22,696 nt of DNA from Paraglomus occultum (Eukaryota > Glomeromycota > Glomeromycetes > Paraglomerales > Paraglomeraceae), in NCBI GenBank assembly GCA_910592205.1, contig CAJVPJ010000523.1, positions 1-22,696 on the forward strand. Direction: 5' to 3'. A program made the position numbers and the translations under genes. Shown one piece after another: positions 1 to 9,914 of this stretch (the stretch's first letter is position 1; the number at the start of each line of letters is the position of its first letter). The notes under the pieces were generated by a model. It was not told where the DNA came from. It saw only the letters and a program-made list of their open reading frames with translations, and ran no database searches.

Positions 1-34
1 ATTATGACACATGGGATAGTTATAGTCCGAACTA

Positions 35-76
35 AGTGGTATAATTGGAGTCTGTACAGACTCCAATTATACCACT
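35..76. repeat. Perfect 42-bp palindrome
   Basis: Two 21-base arms are exact reverse complements with no spacer, centred on TGTACA. The left arm begins AGTGGTATAATTGG and the right arm ends CCAATTATACCACT. The match stops at both outer ends (A at 34, A at 77). The arm resembles the terminal inverted repeats of Tc1/mariner-like elements, which often start CAGTGG. It could be two termini joined after loss of the element's interior, but no flanking TA duplication is visible. As RNA it would form a very stable hairpin. The palindrome is seen directly; its origin is inference. Confidence 0.9.
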
Positions 77-77
77 A

Positions 78-500
78 CATTTTAAAAAAATTATTAACTC
101 TAAGGATGATGATGACAGTAACAGTGATGGTGGCATAGATATAATACTAGATTAAGATATTGAGCCTGCACCACCATCAGGTCAATATCAATCAATTGAC
201 TTTCGAAAAGCATCAAGACTGAATGTAATCTCAGATGCATCAACAGTGCTCCAGCTCAAGTTTGTCCCATATGATAAATTCAGTCAAGCTGGAAAAACCA
301 TTTGTGAATGGATTCTGGAGAAGAATGGGCCAGGTGACCAGCTAGCAGAGTACTGGACCAGTTCTGAGGTTGTTGAACTATGCAAGAGGTGGAAAGCTCA
401 TGCATATCTGGTTATTATTGTTGGTTCTTGTAAAGTCCTTCTCTGGCAGCTCACTGATGAGGGCAAATTGCTGGGAGAGCCATGGATGGCAAGTGAATAG
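78..500 (+). pseudogene. Broken reading frame, unrecognised protein (possibly mobile-element derived)
   Basis: One frame runs from the palindrome to the TAA at 498-500 and is interrupted only by a TAA at 153-155. Its first part is strongly acidic and Ser/Asn-rich (DDDDSNSDGG). A Pro-containing linker (IEPAPPSG) follows, then about 90 residues of ordinary globular composition containing FVPYDKFSQAGKTICEWILE and ending near LTDEGKLLGEPW. No ATG is well placed and I recognise no domain. The adjoining palindrome suggests an old mobile element, but that is inference. It could also be the 3' exon of a gene that begins outside the window, with the stop lying in unspliced sequence. Confidence 0.4.
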
Positions 501-1333
501 GAGTGTTGTTGATAACTAGGCTATAATGCCACAAATTATTGAAGCAATAAAAATTAGTTTGCAGGGTTTTTGTTTATATTTATTCAAAGAAGCTGCTAAA
601 TTTGTTTCACAAAAATCGACATAGACATAGACAGTGCAAATGTCTTGCTTGTGATTATAATTAGAAGAAACCATGTACAGTCTTGTGTGGATTGAAAATA
701 CTTTGATGCAATCAATTGTTTTTGTTTTGCTGAAAGTGAATTCATCTTGCTTTTATACACGAATGCTAGTTGTTGGTGCTTGTAACATAATAATAGGCAT
801 TAAAATTTAGTTCATTGATTTGGGCATAATAATAATAATAAGCCACAGATATAAATTCAAGCAAAGCCACACCAAAATTTTATCAGCTAAATTATATCAT
901 TTTCCAGCCACAACATTTTGTCTGGTTTTGTTGCAGTCTGTCCCATATGAAAAGATCGACTTTCCTAAGCTTTCGCATAATCAAATGGCTGCCGGCAGAA
1001 TGCAAACGCCTACCTACTGCAGAAAAAGCAACTCACGATAAGGTTGCAGGTCATGTGGACAATAAAGTTCGTGTATCTACATGTCATAATCTCACATTTT
1101 ATACTTTCCCACACCAACATGCTACTCAAAGCAGCAATTTTAATTAATTGGTTTTTTCGCGCGCCTGTACCAAAAAAAACCACATATTTGTGATAGGGAT
1201 CGGCGGCGAAATTTTAAGTGACCGACAGATCCATCATCCAATCAAATTACAACTTTAGCCTATGACTCACCACCCGAAAAAGTTTTCTGCGCTGGATCCA
1301 GTTTTTTCGAACAAACATATTCCTTTTTACAAA
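501..1333 (+). promoter_or_regulatory. Upstream region of the eIF2-alpha gene
   Basis: I see no convincing gene here. The distal part is AT-rich and holds an ATA microsatellite near 828-840. The proximal part (about 1155-1330) is less AT-rich and contains a CCAAT box at 1238-1242, about 95 bases before the chosen start codon. An ATG at 1262 lies in frame with the eIF2-alpha start and has no stop between them. I see no clear TATA box. Short reading frames in 820-1147 overlap each other and have no recognisable product. Confidence 0.35.
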
Positions 1334-2833
1334 ATGTCAAACCCACAACAGCTTCAATGTCGCATGTACGAAGAAAAATATCCAGAGGTCGACGACCTTG
1401 TCATGGTCAACGTTCGCCAGATAGCAGAAATGGGTGCTTATGTCAAATTAGTGAGTATGCGTCACGTATCATTTCAAAGCATGCAAATTTAATGTTGCTA
1501 AATGGCGTATAATGTATTGGTTATAGCTGGAATATGATAACATTGAGGGCATGATTTTACTGTCTGAACTCTCTAGACGACGTATTCGAAGCATACAGAA
1601 ATTAATTCGAGTCGGGCGTAACGAAGTTGTCGTTGTTCTCCGAGTTGATAAAGAAAAGGGTAAACGATTTCGATTCATTCAGGAACTATTTTGTATCAAT
1701 TCTTTACTAATCGACATTGAACCTTCTTGTAGGCTATATCGATCTCTCTAAACGCAGAGTATCGCCAGAAGATGTTGCCAAGGCCGAGGAAAAGTTTAAT
1801 AAATCAAAAGCAGTCCGTAAATTGATGATGTATAATTCGCGCGTTCTACAAGTTTTTGCTCATGTAACTTTCCCGCTCCCCTCCCCTTCCTCCGTCCGAC
1901 TAGGTCCACAGCATAATGCGCCATGTGGCGGAGAAGCAGGGTGTAGTTCTTGAGGAGCTATATAAGCAGGTTGGGTGGCCATTGTATAAAAAATATGGAC
2001 ATGCATATGAGGCCTTCAAGTTAGCAATTACGTGAGTGAGATTTGTTTATGCAAGATCATTGCCAAGTCGCGACATGATACCAAATAATGTGCAACTCTT
2101 TCCTTAGAGAACCCGAAAAGGTGTTTGAAGATACGGAAATATCAAAAGAAGTTATGGACGAACTTTTGGCCAATATCAAACGAAGACTAACGCCGCTGCC
2201 GATCAAGATACGGGCTGGTATGATATATTATAAAAGGTTATTACTTTTACTATTAGTGAATATGTTATTGATGCGTGCTTCCCATTCTCTATAATCGGGG
2301 TCAGATCTTGAGGTCACTTGTTTTGGATATGAAGGCATTGACGCAATCAAAATTGCTCTCAAGGCTGGCGAGGCTTGCAGAACAGACAATATTCAGATTA
2401 AAGTAATTTTTCGATATCCTAATCTGCTTCTTGTTTGTTTTTCGAGATTCTGCGCTAACCGTTCGATCTACAATCATGTTAGATCAAACTAGTTGCACCG
2501 CCCTTATATGTGATGATCACAAATGCATTGGATAAAAATCTGGGTATTGAAGTTTTGGAGAAGGCGATCGTAAAAATTCAAGAAACGATTCAAAAGTCCG
2601 GGGGCGATTGTACGGTTAAAATGAAGGTTTGTTTTCAAAGCATTATAATCCTAAACGGTATTTTACGGGTCGTTGTCGTATTGTAATGATAATGTTATTT
2701 TCTGTTTAACTAGCCACGAGCAGTCAGCTCAACTGATGATATGGAATTGGAAGAACTTATGGCTCGCGTTGAGAAGGAAAATCTTGAAGTTTCTGGCGAT
2801 GAAGATACAGACGCTGAAGTCGAGGACGAGTGA
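1334..2833 (+). CDS. SUI2: Translation initiation factor eIF2 subunit alpha
   Basis: This is the alpha subunit of eIF2, which carries initiator Met-tRNA to the 40S ribosome in the cytoplasm. Eight exons: 1334-1450, 1527-1659, 1733-1812, 1904-2031, 2108-2217, 2305-2402, 2483-2626, 2714-2833. They give 309 residues, the usual fungal length. The N-terminal S1 domain contains [22 protein letters not shown]. Residue 55 is the regulatory serine in [10 protein letters not shown], the site that eIF2 kinases phosphorylate. The helical domain ([13 protein letters not shown]) and the alpha/beta domain ([29 protein letters not shown]) follow, then an acidic tail ending DAEVEDE. Introns are 73-91 nt. All donors are ordinary except intron 3, which reads GTCCGT at 1813. 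I chose ATG 1334 (A at -3) because family proteins start here; ATG 1262 would add 24 residues. The symbol follows yeast; the animal name is EIF2S1. Confidence 0.96.
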
Positions 2834-3326
2834 AGCATAAAATGGGGGGAGGATCTTCGTCCTCAAATGGTCATTGTGTAGGTTAAGAATTTTTTAGATA
2901 ATAGAGATGCGATAATGTATAAAGCGGGACTACAGCGGAAGCATAGTTATAAATTTGCATAATAATAATATCTTGTCTCTAAAAGTAAACTATTTAATTT
3001 GCATATCATCAAGAATGCATCTGACATAAATTTGTAAATGCGGTATCAGTAAGGTTGGGTTTGCGGTGGCTTTAAAATACATCAGTAAATATTTCATTGT
3101 ACGTTCTGAAGTTTTCTGGAGAAACTAAGTAATTGTTTGAACAATCGTATTAAATAATCGATAGCTTGCGTTCTCGATAAAGCGAGAATCGCGGTACACA
3201 TTGCTCGTCTGCTTTGCGACTCTATTTCACCAAATGCCAAATTTTATTCCGTTTCGTTTCATCACTCTTTCTAGCTTCATTAAGCAAATTTGCAGGGTTA
3301 AATTAGATGTAAAAAGTTTTATAGCA
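2834..3326. other. Convergent 3' intergenic region (eIF2-alpha / pyrophosphatase)
   Basis: This AT-rich spacer lies between two converging genes and should hold both 3' UTRs. I find no gene in it. A minus-strand AATAAA lies at 3243-3248 and would serve the pyrophosphatase transcript. No AATAAA is obvious just after the eIF2-alpha stop. Confidence 0.5.
3243..3248 (-). promoter_or_regulatory. Candidate polyadenylation signal for the pyrophosphatase gene
   Basis: AATAAA on the minus strand, 79-84 bases past the stop codon. It is assigned from position and consensus only. Confidence 0.4.
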
Positions 3327-4914
3327 TTAAATTGTAGTGCCCGAAATGAAGAACCATTTGTCGACTACAAAAAAAATGACAAGGACATCATGATTATTAG
3401 GTTCACCAAAAACTTAACTTGAAAATATTTGAACTTACTGGCTGGATCAATCGGGGCAGGTGGTAATCTATTCTCTAGAGGAATCGATTCATAAAGAGGA
3501 TCGTCGGCGGTTATAAAGCCCGGACTGCCCTCGATTGTTAGGTTTGTGCTTTAATGAAATGAAGCAACGTATGTTAGACTGTAAGATCAGGCAGATCGAA
3601 ATTGAACTGATAACATCAAATTACATACATGTTGATTTTGTATTTGTCAGTATTGTTGGGAATTTGTCCGGTAATAAGTCGACGCCACGACTCATGAGTC
3701 TCGTGAATGATTTCCGTTGCGTATTTCTGATATATAAACAAGGAATGTGAGGTCAAAAAATCTTTTATGATAAAGGAGCACAAAACACACATAAATATAT
3801 GGGCTACGCACCTTGTTTTTGGCTTCACCGCCGAAAGCAAATTGATTTTCTTGTTTGCCATCAGGGATCTTGTAAATACGGAACCATTCATTGGTAGCGC
3901 GAATAAGACCAGGCAGATGCTTCTCAACATCTTCAATGTCTGCAAATGATAAGTTGCAGAAACTTAATACGATTACTACTACTAGATTGATCGATTTAAA
4001 AGTTCACTCACCGTTTAGTTTGCCGGCAAGTGGATCCTTGGAGTCAATCACGATAACTTTCCAATCGGTCTCACCTGCAAAGAAGAGACGTTTGACATCA
4101 TTATTGAACGTCAAAATAATGCAAGAAAAAATCAAGAAGAGCTACACACCCTCGTCTATGAGAGCCATGATCCCCAATACTTTGACTTGCTTGATCTGAC
4201 CAGGATAGCCAACTTGCTCGCCGATTTCACAGACATCAAGTGGATCATTGTCACCTCTCGCTTTTGTTTCAGGATGAACGACGGTCGGATCTTCCCAGGT
4301 CTAACGTGCAAGATAATGATCAGTCATGTTTTTGATCCACTACTATTTAGATCCAAAGCAGTTAAAAATATGTTACTTGTGGGAAAGCTCCATAATTCCA
4401 GATATAACCGTGGTGAGGGAAGCAGTTTCTAACGTAACGAAGTTTTCCGTTTTTTGTGTCTTGTTTAATAGGATTCAAAAGTTCATCTTTGGATATCTAA
4501 AAATATTATGTGACAAGTACGAAACGAAACAAAGTAAGATAGACTCTTCAGGAGAATTCATTTTCACTAATTACTACTAGTTTTACCTCTGTTGTTGTGC
4601 ACCAGATGGTCGAAAATCACTAGTTAACACAGATCAATTGTCGAATTTACCTCAACCTTAGCATTAGTCCAGCGAGGAATTTCAACAACGAAATTCAACA
4701 AGGTCTTGGACTCGTCGGCAAAGAGCGGAATATCATGCCAGCGAGAAACTACGGTTCCGTTTTTCTCTGTTTACAAGGCAAACGTGTAAGTAAAGACTAA
4801 CTACAAGGTTGGCAGCCGACTTTTCCCCCTTTTCAATCAGCTATATATACCAATATAAGATCTGAAATCGAACGAGTTCGCAGCGCCTACTGTTCTATTT
4901 TGATATTCAGACAT
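3327..4914 (-). CDS. IPP1: Soluble inorganic pyrophosphatase (family I)
   Basis: It hydrolyses pyrophosphate to two phosphates in the cytosol, with Mg2+ as cofactor, and so drives biosynthetic reactions forward. Nine exons in transcription order: 4914-4851, 4766-4651, 4496-4377, 4300-4150, 4074-4012, 3939-3812, 3726-3629, 3548-3439, 3364-3327. All junction phases agree and the product is 295 residues; yeast Ipp1 is about 287. The signature [12 protein letters not shown] carries the metal-binding aspartates at 117, 119 and 122. Other family blocks are [64 protein letters not shown] and the C-terminal DKWFFIS. Introns are 72-85 nt except intron 2 (154 nt). The seventh donor is GTATGT at 3628. 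The last exon codes only for the final 12 residues. The gene converges on eIF2-alpha and diverges from the P1 gene. Confidence 0.96.
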
Positions 4915-7036
4915 TCTGACGGGCGAGGTTGATAGGTTTCTACGTATGTATTTATGTGTACGAAAAGTTGAATGAACTAGTTTTGATCGTAAGCACGCCA
5001 GATTCAACTATTTATCTAAAAGATGAAATATTCTTTCCTTGTTCCCGAAAGTATGCTAATACATACATTTAATCGCGTGATTATCGCATGTATGTTGTCA
5101 TACACGGTTTACTATAAACAGAATCTAATTAAATTAGTCCGAAAACACTGGACGTATGAAATAGTTGCACTTCATGCAGCCAACTTACTCTGCAGCTCAG
5201 GGCTCTTCTTGGTAGTCGATAAATGGAGTACAGTGCAAACTTGACAAGTCGGTGAAACCAGACTCAACGAGAGAATTGATTATCGAGAGATATGATATAA
5301 ATTAATGGAAATTTTGGCGGAATTGGACCGACTTGAGTTTTGCCTGTACATAATTTTTGATCTACACATTTTGAACCCAAATTCTGATCAGTGTATGGCT
5401 GGAATTACAAACTACGTAAAGAATTCCAGAAGACAAGAAGATAATTAAGAGATTACATTTTTATTTTGTTTGGTGACCCGTACTATGCCGAATTTACAGG
5501 TCCCCGCATGATCGGGGTGACGCCGTTTCAAATTTATTTCTGCTTTGTATTTGTAATAATGGCGATGTCTGTCATTTACGTCAATATCAGTAAAGTGACA
5601 AGGATTGTTTGCATACAAAATTGTAATTGGATGATTAGTATGAAGAGTGAACTTGAACACATGATTTCACGCAAGCGGGATTTTTCTAAAAAATATACTC
5701 AATATAGATTATAATCGTAACTGGTTTTACCCTGATGTGCAGTCATGTGTGCAAAATGATGATTTTGGTGCTCACATGAAAATGAGTGGGATATTTTAGT
5801 GAAAAGTAATCAACCATATTTTTTAACTACTTGAAGTCCAAGACTGACTTTCCAACTTTAGATTAACTATTGCTAAACATAGATACAATGTTGACAGCAT
5901 ATTTATATTACACATACAAATATTATTATCTTTAGAACGATCCATAGATGTTAAGCTATTCGAAAAACTGAAACCGATGGTCAATGTATATCCTCGATGT
6001 AGAACGAGGCGTTCAAAAGTAAGATGCTGCGGCTCAATATAATCTCGAACTTTGCTATTATGATGTATTGGAGTTAAAAAAATATATTCAAAAGCCGTTA
6101 AACTATATTACCAAGCTGCTGCAAAAAATTATGTCAATATCCAGCCTTTGCCGAACTTGCTGTTTCTTCCACTTTATTAGACAAGAAAGTTCTATATGTT
6201 GCTACATTTTCAGGCGAAAGACTTTTTGACATAGTTATAGTAGCGAGGGTTTTTGAAGCAAGTATAATTCTACGATTTGAATACTGTTGCTTATTGGTAT
6301 ATATGTGTGTCATACTATTATTAAAGGTAAAATTAAAATTGTCGTGTAAACGATTACCGAGATAAAAGACATTTAATACATTCTATTCGTAAAATTTGTC
6401 AGGATATAAATAGGACTTTTTCAGTGGCAAAACAAATAGAACGATCATTAATGTAATTCAGACGTGATTATGGCAACATTAACAGATTACCGGGGATTGT
6501 ATCAAGCTTACGTAAAATTGTCTACTAAACAGTCTATTATTTCCCAACATTTTAATTTCTTATATAGCCTTAGAATGTTGGACAAAAGACACGTTGAAGG
6601 CAAGAATTGAGTTAGATAACTATCGCGAGGAACTTTTAATTCATGACAAGGTGCTCGCTAAAGTCTAATTTAAGCTGTTTTTGTCTATCTACATTACACG
6701 CAGAAGGAAAAAATAAAAGGCTATATGACGGTTTACTGGGGGAAAGGGGAAATGTATCTATTCTTTGCGGAATTGATGAGAGAAGCAAATCAAATAACGA
6801 GCGCGAAATATGATCATTCTGTGTAACTTGGTATGACCCCTGAAATACGTCTGTGGCGTCATTGCACCAGCCTCACTTGTAGTAAAATATTTCCTACATA
6901 TACAACGAGATATTCATTATTTTACATCCTCCTTCCCTATTCGTGTTAAGCGTAGTGTATCTCCTGGGGAGTTAAATCGTTACTTGCGCACACGAATCTA
7001 TCGCCGGCCACTCCATCCATCTGTTCAACTTTGAAA
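4915..7036. other. 2.1-kb divergent intergenic region, no gene recognised
   Basis: This AT-rich stretch lies between the divergent pyrophosphatase and P1 genes, so both promoters must be near its ends. Reading frames at 5023-5244 and 5466-5714 have no recognisable domain, odd composition and no exon-like borders. A 33-residue frame starting MTVYWGKGEMYLFF near 6724 is also unexplained. A 55-base segment at 6622-6676 recurs at 13720-13773, which shows that decayed dispersed repeats are present. The 80 bases before the P1 start are less AT-rich (CGCCGGCC near 7001). I see no RNA gene. Confidence 0.45.
6622..6676 (+). repeat. Dispersed repeat, copy A
   Basis: It begins ATCGCGAGGAACTTT and ends TTTAAGCT. 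About 80 percent matches the segment at 13720-13773 by eye, with one base of length difference. Similarity fades outside these limits. One frame would read like EELLIHDKVLAKV, so it may be a scrap of a repeated coding element. The family is unknown. Confidence 0.6.
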
Positions 7037-7612
7037 ATGTCTGAGAACGTTAATGAACTTGCCACTGTGTATGCCGCCCTCATCCTTGCCGATGATGGTG
7101 TGGAGATTACTGTAAGTCTTTGCTGCTGCATCCGCAAAGAAGAGGGAGAGATCAAATTTAACATCATGCGTTCATCTTTTATTAGGCTGATAAGCTGCAA
7201 GCCTTGACTAAGGCAGCTGGCATTGAAGTAGAACCTGTCTGGGCTGGGTTGTTTGCTAAGGCCCTCGAAGGCAAGAATGTGGCCGACTTGTTGTTTAATA
7301 TCGGATCTGGTAAATTGTCTTGATCGAAAATTATCGCATCTGCGTTGGATGCAAATGAACTTTGTATTCATTCGTATGACTTGTTATGTAGCGAGTGCGG
7401 CTCCCACTTCGGCTGCTGCGGGCGGAGGTGCTGTCGCAGAAACCGCGGCCGAAGACAAAAAGGAAGAAGAAAAGAAAGAAGAAAAGGACGACGAATCGGA
7501 CGAAGATATGGGTTTCGGTATGATTATCGCTGTTTCATGATACGATTGATCGTTTAACTTGATGATTCATTAAATCTCTTCTCACTTTCATCTTGTAGGT
7601 CTCTTCGATTAA
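7037..7612 (+). CDS. RPP1: 60S acidic ribosomal protein P1
   Basis: P1 pairs with P2 and binds P0 to form the flexible stalk of the large ribosomal subunit, which recruits and stimulates elongation factors. Four exons: 7037-7111, 7186-7309, 7392-7517, 7599-7612. They give 112 residues, the normal length. The N-terminal helical dimerisation part contains [19 protein letters not shown] and [20 protein letters not shown]. An Ala/Gly hinge ([12 protein letters not shown]) follows, then a charged Lys/Glu tract and the invariant stalk tail [13 protein letters not shown]. The [11 protein letters not shown] block and the serine in the acidic tail mark P1 rather than P2. Introns are 74, 82 and 81 nt. 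The last exon is only 14 coding bases, so the terminal LFD depends on that splice. The start context is AAAATG. Confidence 0.97.
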
Positions 7613-8143
7613 ACATTATCTTTTAAATGATTATGGGCAAACGGAACATCGCGTTGTTGCATATTATCTTGTAGCCATTTACAGAAAATAAAATACTTTT
7701 TTATGCAAACGTGCTTGTAATGATTTTTAACTGATTTGGTTGAACAAATTGCTTTGCAACGTTTTTGATCATGTAACGTCTCTATACGAAAGAAATCAAG
7801 TGGAATAAATCGTTGGAACATTTCAACACTGAACACTAAACGAAAGTGATAGTTTGATTAACTGATAATAGTTTCTCTCTTTTTTTATTTTTGAAGATAA
7901 CCTCATAAGGTTTCATATTGAATAACGTCAATATACATCATTTTTGATTTACATATTTCAAACTATTTAACAGATTATACAAATCATTAATACATTTTAG
8001 ATATGGCTCTCCGCAATCCTTACAATCAAGTTGAGTGCAGACGGGTTACCCCGATGAACAAAATCTTTTCATAATCTACATTGTTCCGAATGGAGGAACT
8101 TTACCTGCGCGAATCTACCCTCTACAAATCCACTTTGACCAGT
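7613..8143. other. Convergent 3' intergenic region (P1 / MATH-BTB)
   Basis: This is AT-rich non-coding spacer shared by the 3' ends of the two converging genes. A plus-strand AATAAA lies at 7687-7692. T-rich runs occur around 7876-7895, including a minus-strand AATAAA at 7884-7889. I find no gene. Confidence 0.5.
7687..7692 (+). promoter_or_regulatory. Candidate polyadenylation signal for the P1 gene
   Basis: AATAAA beginning 75 bases after the P1 stop codon and followed by a T run. It is assigned from position and consensus. Confidence 0.5.
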
Positions 8144-9367
8144 CTACTTTTGTACTCCAAAAAATCTAAAGGACATTATCTCCTCAATGAGATCTATATT
8201 TCGCATTTCCAATATCCTTTTCATATTTTCACTCTCCTTTACTTCATACCAGTGAGTGGCAACATACTCTAAAGCGCCGGTCTTCACCTGGTGATCTCCA
8301 ACTTCCCAACCAAACATTAGAATTTGATCCCACAGGTCAGCATTGATCATACTGATAAGCCGGTCAACTACCGCCTTCCCAAATTGCTCTAAACACAACA
8401 TATCAGCCTGTAAGTAAACATCTTTCAACACGTCTATACTCAACTTGTCTTGAAGCTTGCTTGTATACAGATGATATAGAACACACTGGAATGCCTCATA
8501 CGATACATCCTTTATATGAATCTGCTTCATTTGCCCTTCTAACCAATCACCCCCAAGAAGCTTTTCAAAATACGCACTTCGAGCTGCCAGCACTACTCGA
8601 TGAGCTTTGATGCGCGATCCACAATCGAATACTAGCTCAACGTCGGCAAATTGTTCATCATTAAAATATTTCTCGAATGGTAACAAAGAGCAATTGACTG
8701 AATCATCCTCTTCTGAACTTTCACCAGTATATGCATCATTATATATCTCGAGACGCACCATCAAATCTAATTGTTTACTGTTGTCATCGCCAAGACAGAG
8801 ATCTTTCAGCGTAATCATCTTGGCAAACCCATAGTCTCTATTATGTGTACCGAATTCAAACGTAGTCTCTAATAAATGGCGACATATGATTAATGATGGC
8901 TGGAGTGCGGTTGTATTTGGATTAGCATCCAGACGATAGAAAGCGAATCGGAAGGTCTTAATTCTAGTTATAATATTTTTCTTTTTTTCGTAGGGTGATT
9001 GGAATGCCTCTAGGTAAATGGCCACATGATCCTTAGATTTATCGTCTACTCCCTTTGGATATATTTTTAACCGCCACAAATACGAGGTGTTCTCCTCTGC
9101 TGGTGAAGAAGGATTCTCTAATGGCTCTCGAGTTGAGGGTGACCAAAATCTCTCGCTGTACATAAAGCATCCTGTAGGATGACAGGCAACAAGTTCGTGA
9201 AAGCCCCTTATCGTCCAATAATATGCAAAAGGCTGATGACTTGCATTTGACACACACCGTGTGTTGTTATCTCGAGTGTCTGATGGACGCTTCCCAGACG
9301 AACTTTCTCTCTGTTTCCGGGCAGCCAGGTTACGAAGTTTTTGCCGAAAAGAACAATTTTTGTTCAT
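8144..9367 (-). CDS. MATH-BTB domain protein (putative Cullin-3 adaptor)
   Basis: A single-exon frame of 407 residues. Residues 50-208 fit a MATH/TRAF-like fold: YYWTIRGF at the start, YLWRLKIYPKG, HVAIYLEAF, FRFAFYRLD, and DYGFAKMITLKDL near the end. Residues 228-335 are a BTB/POZ domain: FADVELVF, the hallmark KAHRVVLAARSAYFEKLL, and FQCVLYHLYTSKL. Residues 336-400 resemble a BACK extension with VKTGALEYVATHW. Known MATH-BTB proteins bind substrates through MATH and Cullin-3 through BTB, so a ubiquitin-ligase adaptor role is inferred. In-frame TAA and TGA codons lie just upstream of the ATG, so the start is well bounded unless an upstream exon exists. The first 45 residues are basic and of low complexity. 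It lacks introns, unlike most neighbours. Such genes are known to be expanded in some Mucoromycota. Confidence 0.88.
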   Translation of the reverse strand: MNKNCSFRQKLRNLAARKQRESSSGKRPSDTRDNNTRCVSNASHQPFAYYWTIRGFHELVACHPTGCFMYSERFWSPSTREPLENPSSPAEENTSYLWRLKIYPKGVDDKSKDHVAIYLEAFQSPYEKKKNIITRIKTFRFAFYRLDANPNTTALQPSLIICRHLLETTFEFGTHNRDYGFAKMITLKDLCLGDDNSKQLDLMVRLEIYNDAYTGESSEEDDSVNCSLLPFEKYFNDEQFADVELVFDCGSRIKAHRVVLAARSAYFEKLLGGDWLEGQMKQIHIKDVSYEAFQCVLYHLYTSKLQDKLSIDVLKDVYLQADMLCLEQFGKAVVDRLISMINADLWDQILMFGWEVGDHQVKTGALEYVATHWYEVKESENMKRILEMRNIDLIEEIMSFRFFGVQK

Positions 9368-9914
9368 GTTGTATTATTTTCAAGGCGGTACGGCGACGGT
9401 CAGTAAGCTCGTTCCCAATCTGAAGATTAAGATGTGCTTTAACAAGGGACAACAGCAAGGTTCCGCAACAGACGGGGATTACAGTGGAGCCAAGGTAGAA
9501 CATCATGTGTCAACTGCGGTCAACATACGGATGATCTGAATGGTGTGATAAGGTAATCTTCTCGGCCAGTAAGGATTTGATAGATCTCTTGGGCTTCCGG
9601 GTGATTGGAATTGAGACTAACCATTTTAAGCAAAAACCGAAGATAAGACATTTACAAGCAAACATTAATAATAATAATGCAGTTGAAGCATAAATGACTT
9701 CGAATATTCTTGGACAGATTACCGTATTGTCATTAGTATTAGTATTAGTATTAGTAATTTTTCCGAATTCCGGCTGCGTCGGTCGAAAAATGAAATACCC
9801 CGTTGTTGTGTGAACACATTAGGACTACAATAAGAATTAGCTCAATTGTCTGATTTTTAAACCAACATTTTCCCGCAGGATCATAAACGTTTTTTTTTTT
9901 CCGTTTTCTATCAT
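9368..9914. promoter_or_regulatory. Divergent promoter region (MATH-BTB / TTC27)
   Basis: These 547 bases separate two divergent start codons and should hold both promoters. Visible features are a short TTAGTA-type microsatellite near 9731-9757 and a run of T residues at about 9890-9900, just before the TTC27 start. I see no strong TATA box and no gene. Confidence 0.4.
9731..9757. repeat. ATTAGT hexamer microsatellite
   Basis: About four tandem units of ATTAGT lie in the divergent promoter region. Seen directly. No function is implied. Confidence 0.7.

Noticed and set aside
261-955. Similar strings GTCCCATATGA near 264 and 939
   Set aside because: The shared run is only about 11 bases with no extension, so it is likely chance.
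820-1147. Two overlapping short frames upstream of eIF2-alpha
   Set aside because: They overlap in different frames, have no domain or exon-like borders, and lie in AT-rich sequence.
5466-5714. 82-residue frame with a hydrophobic stretch (IYFCFVFVIMAMSVIYV)
   Set aside because: It looks like a membrane segment, but such runs are common in AT-rich random sequence. There is no conserved context, signal or neighbouring exon.
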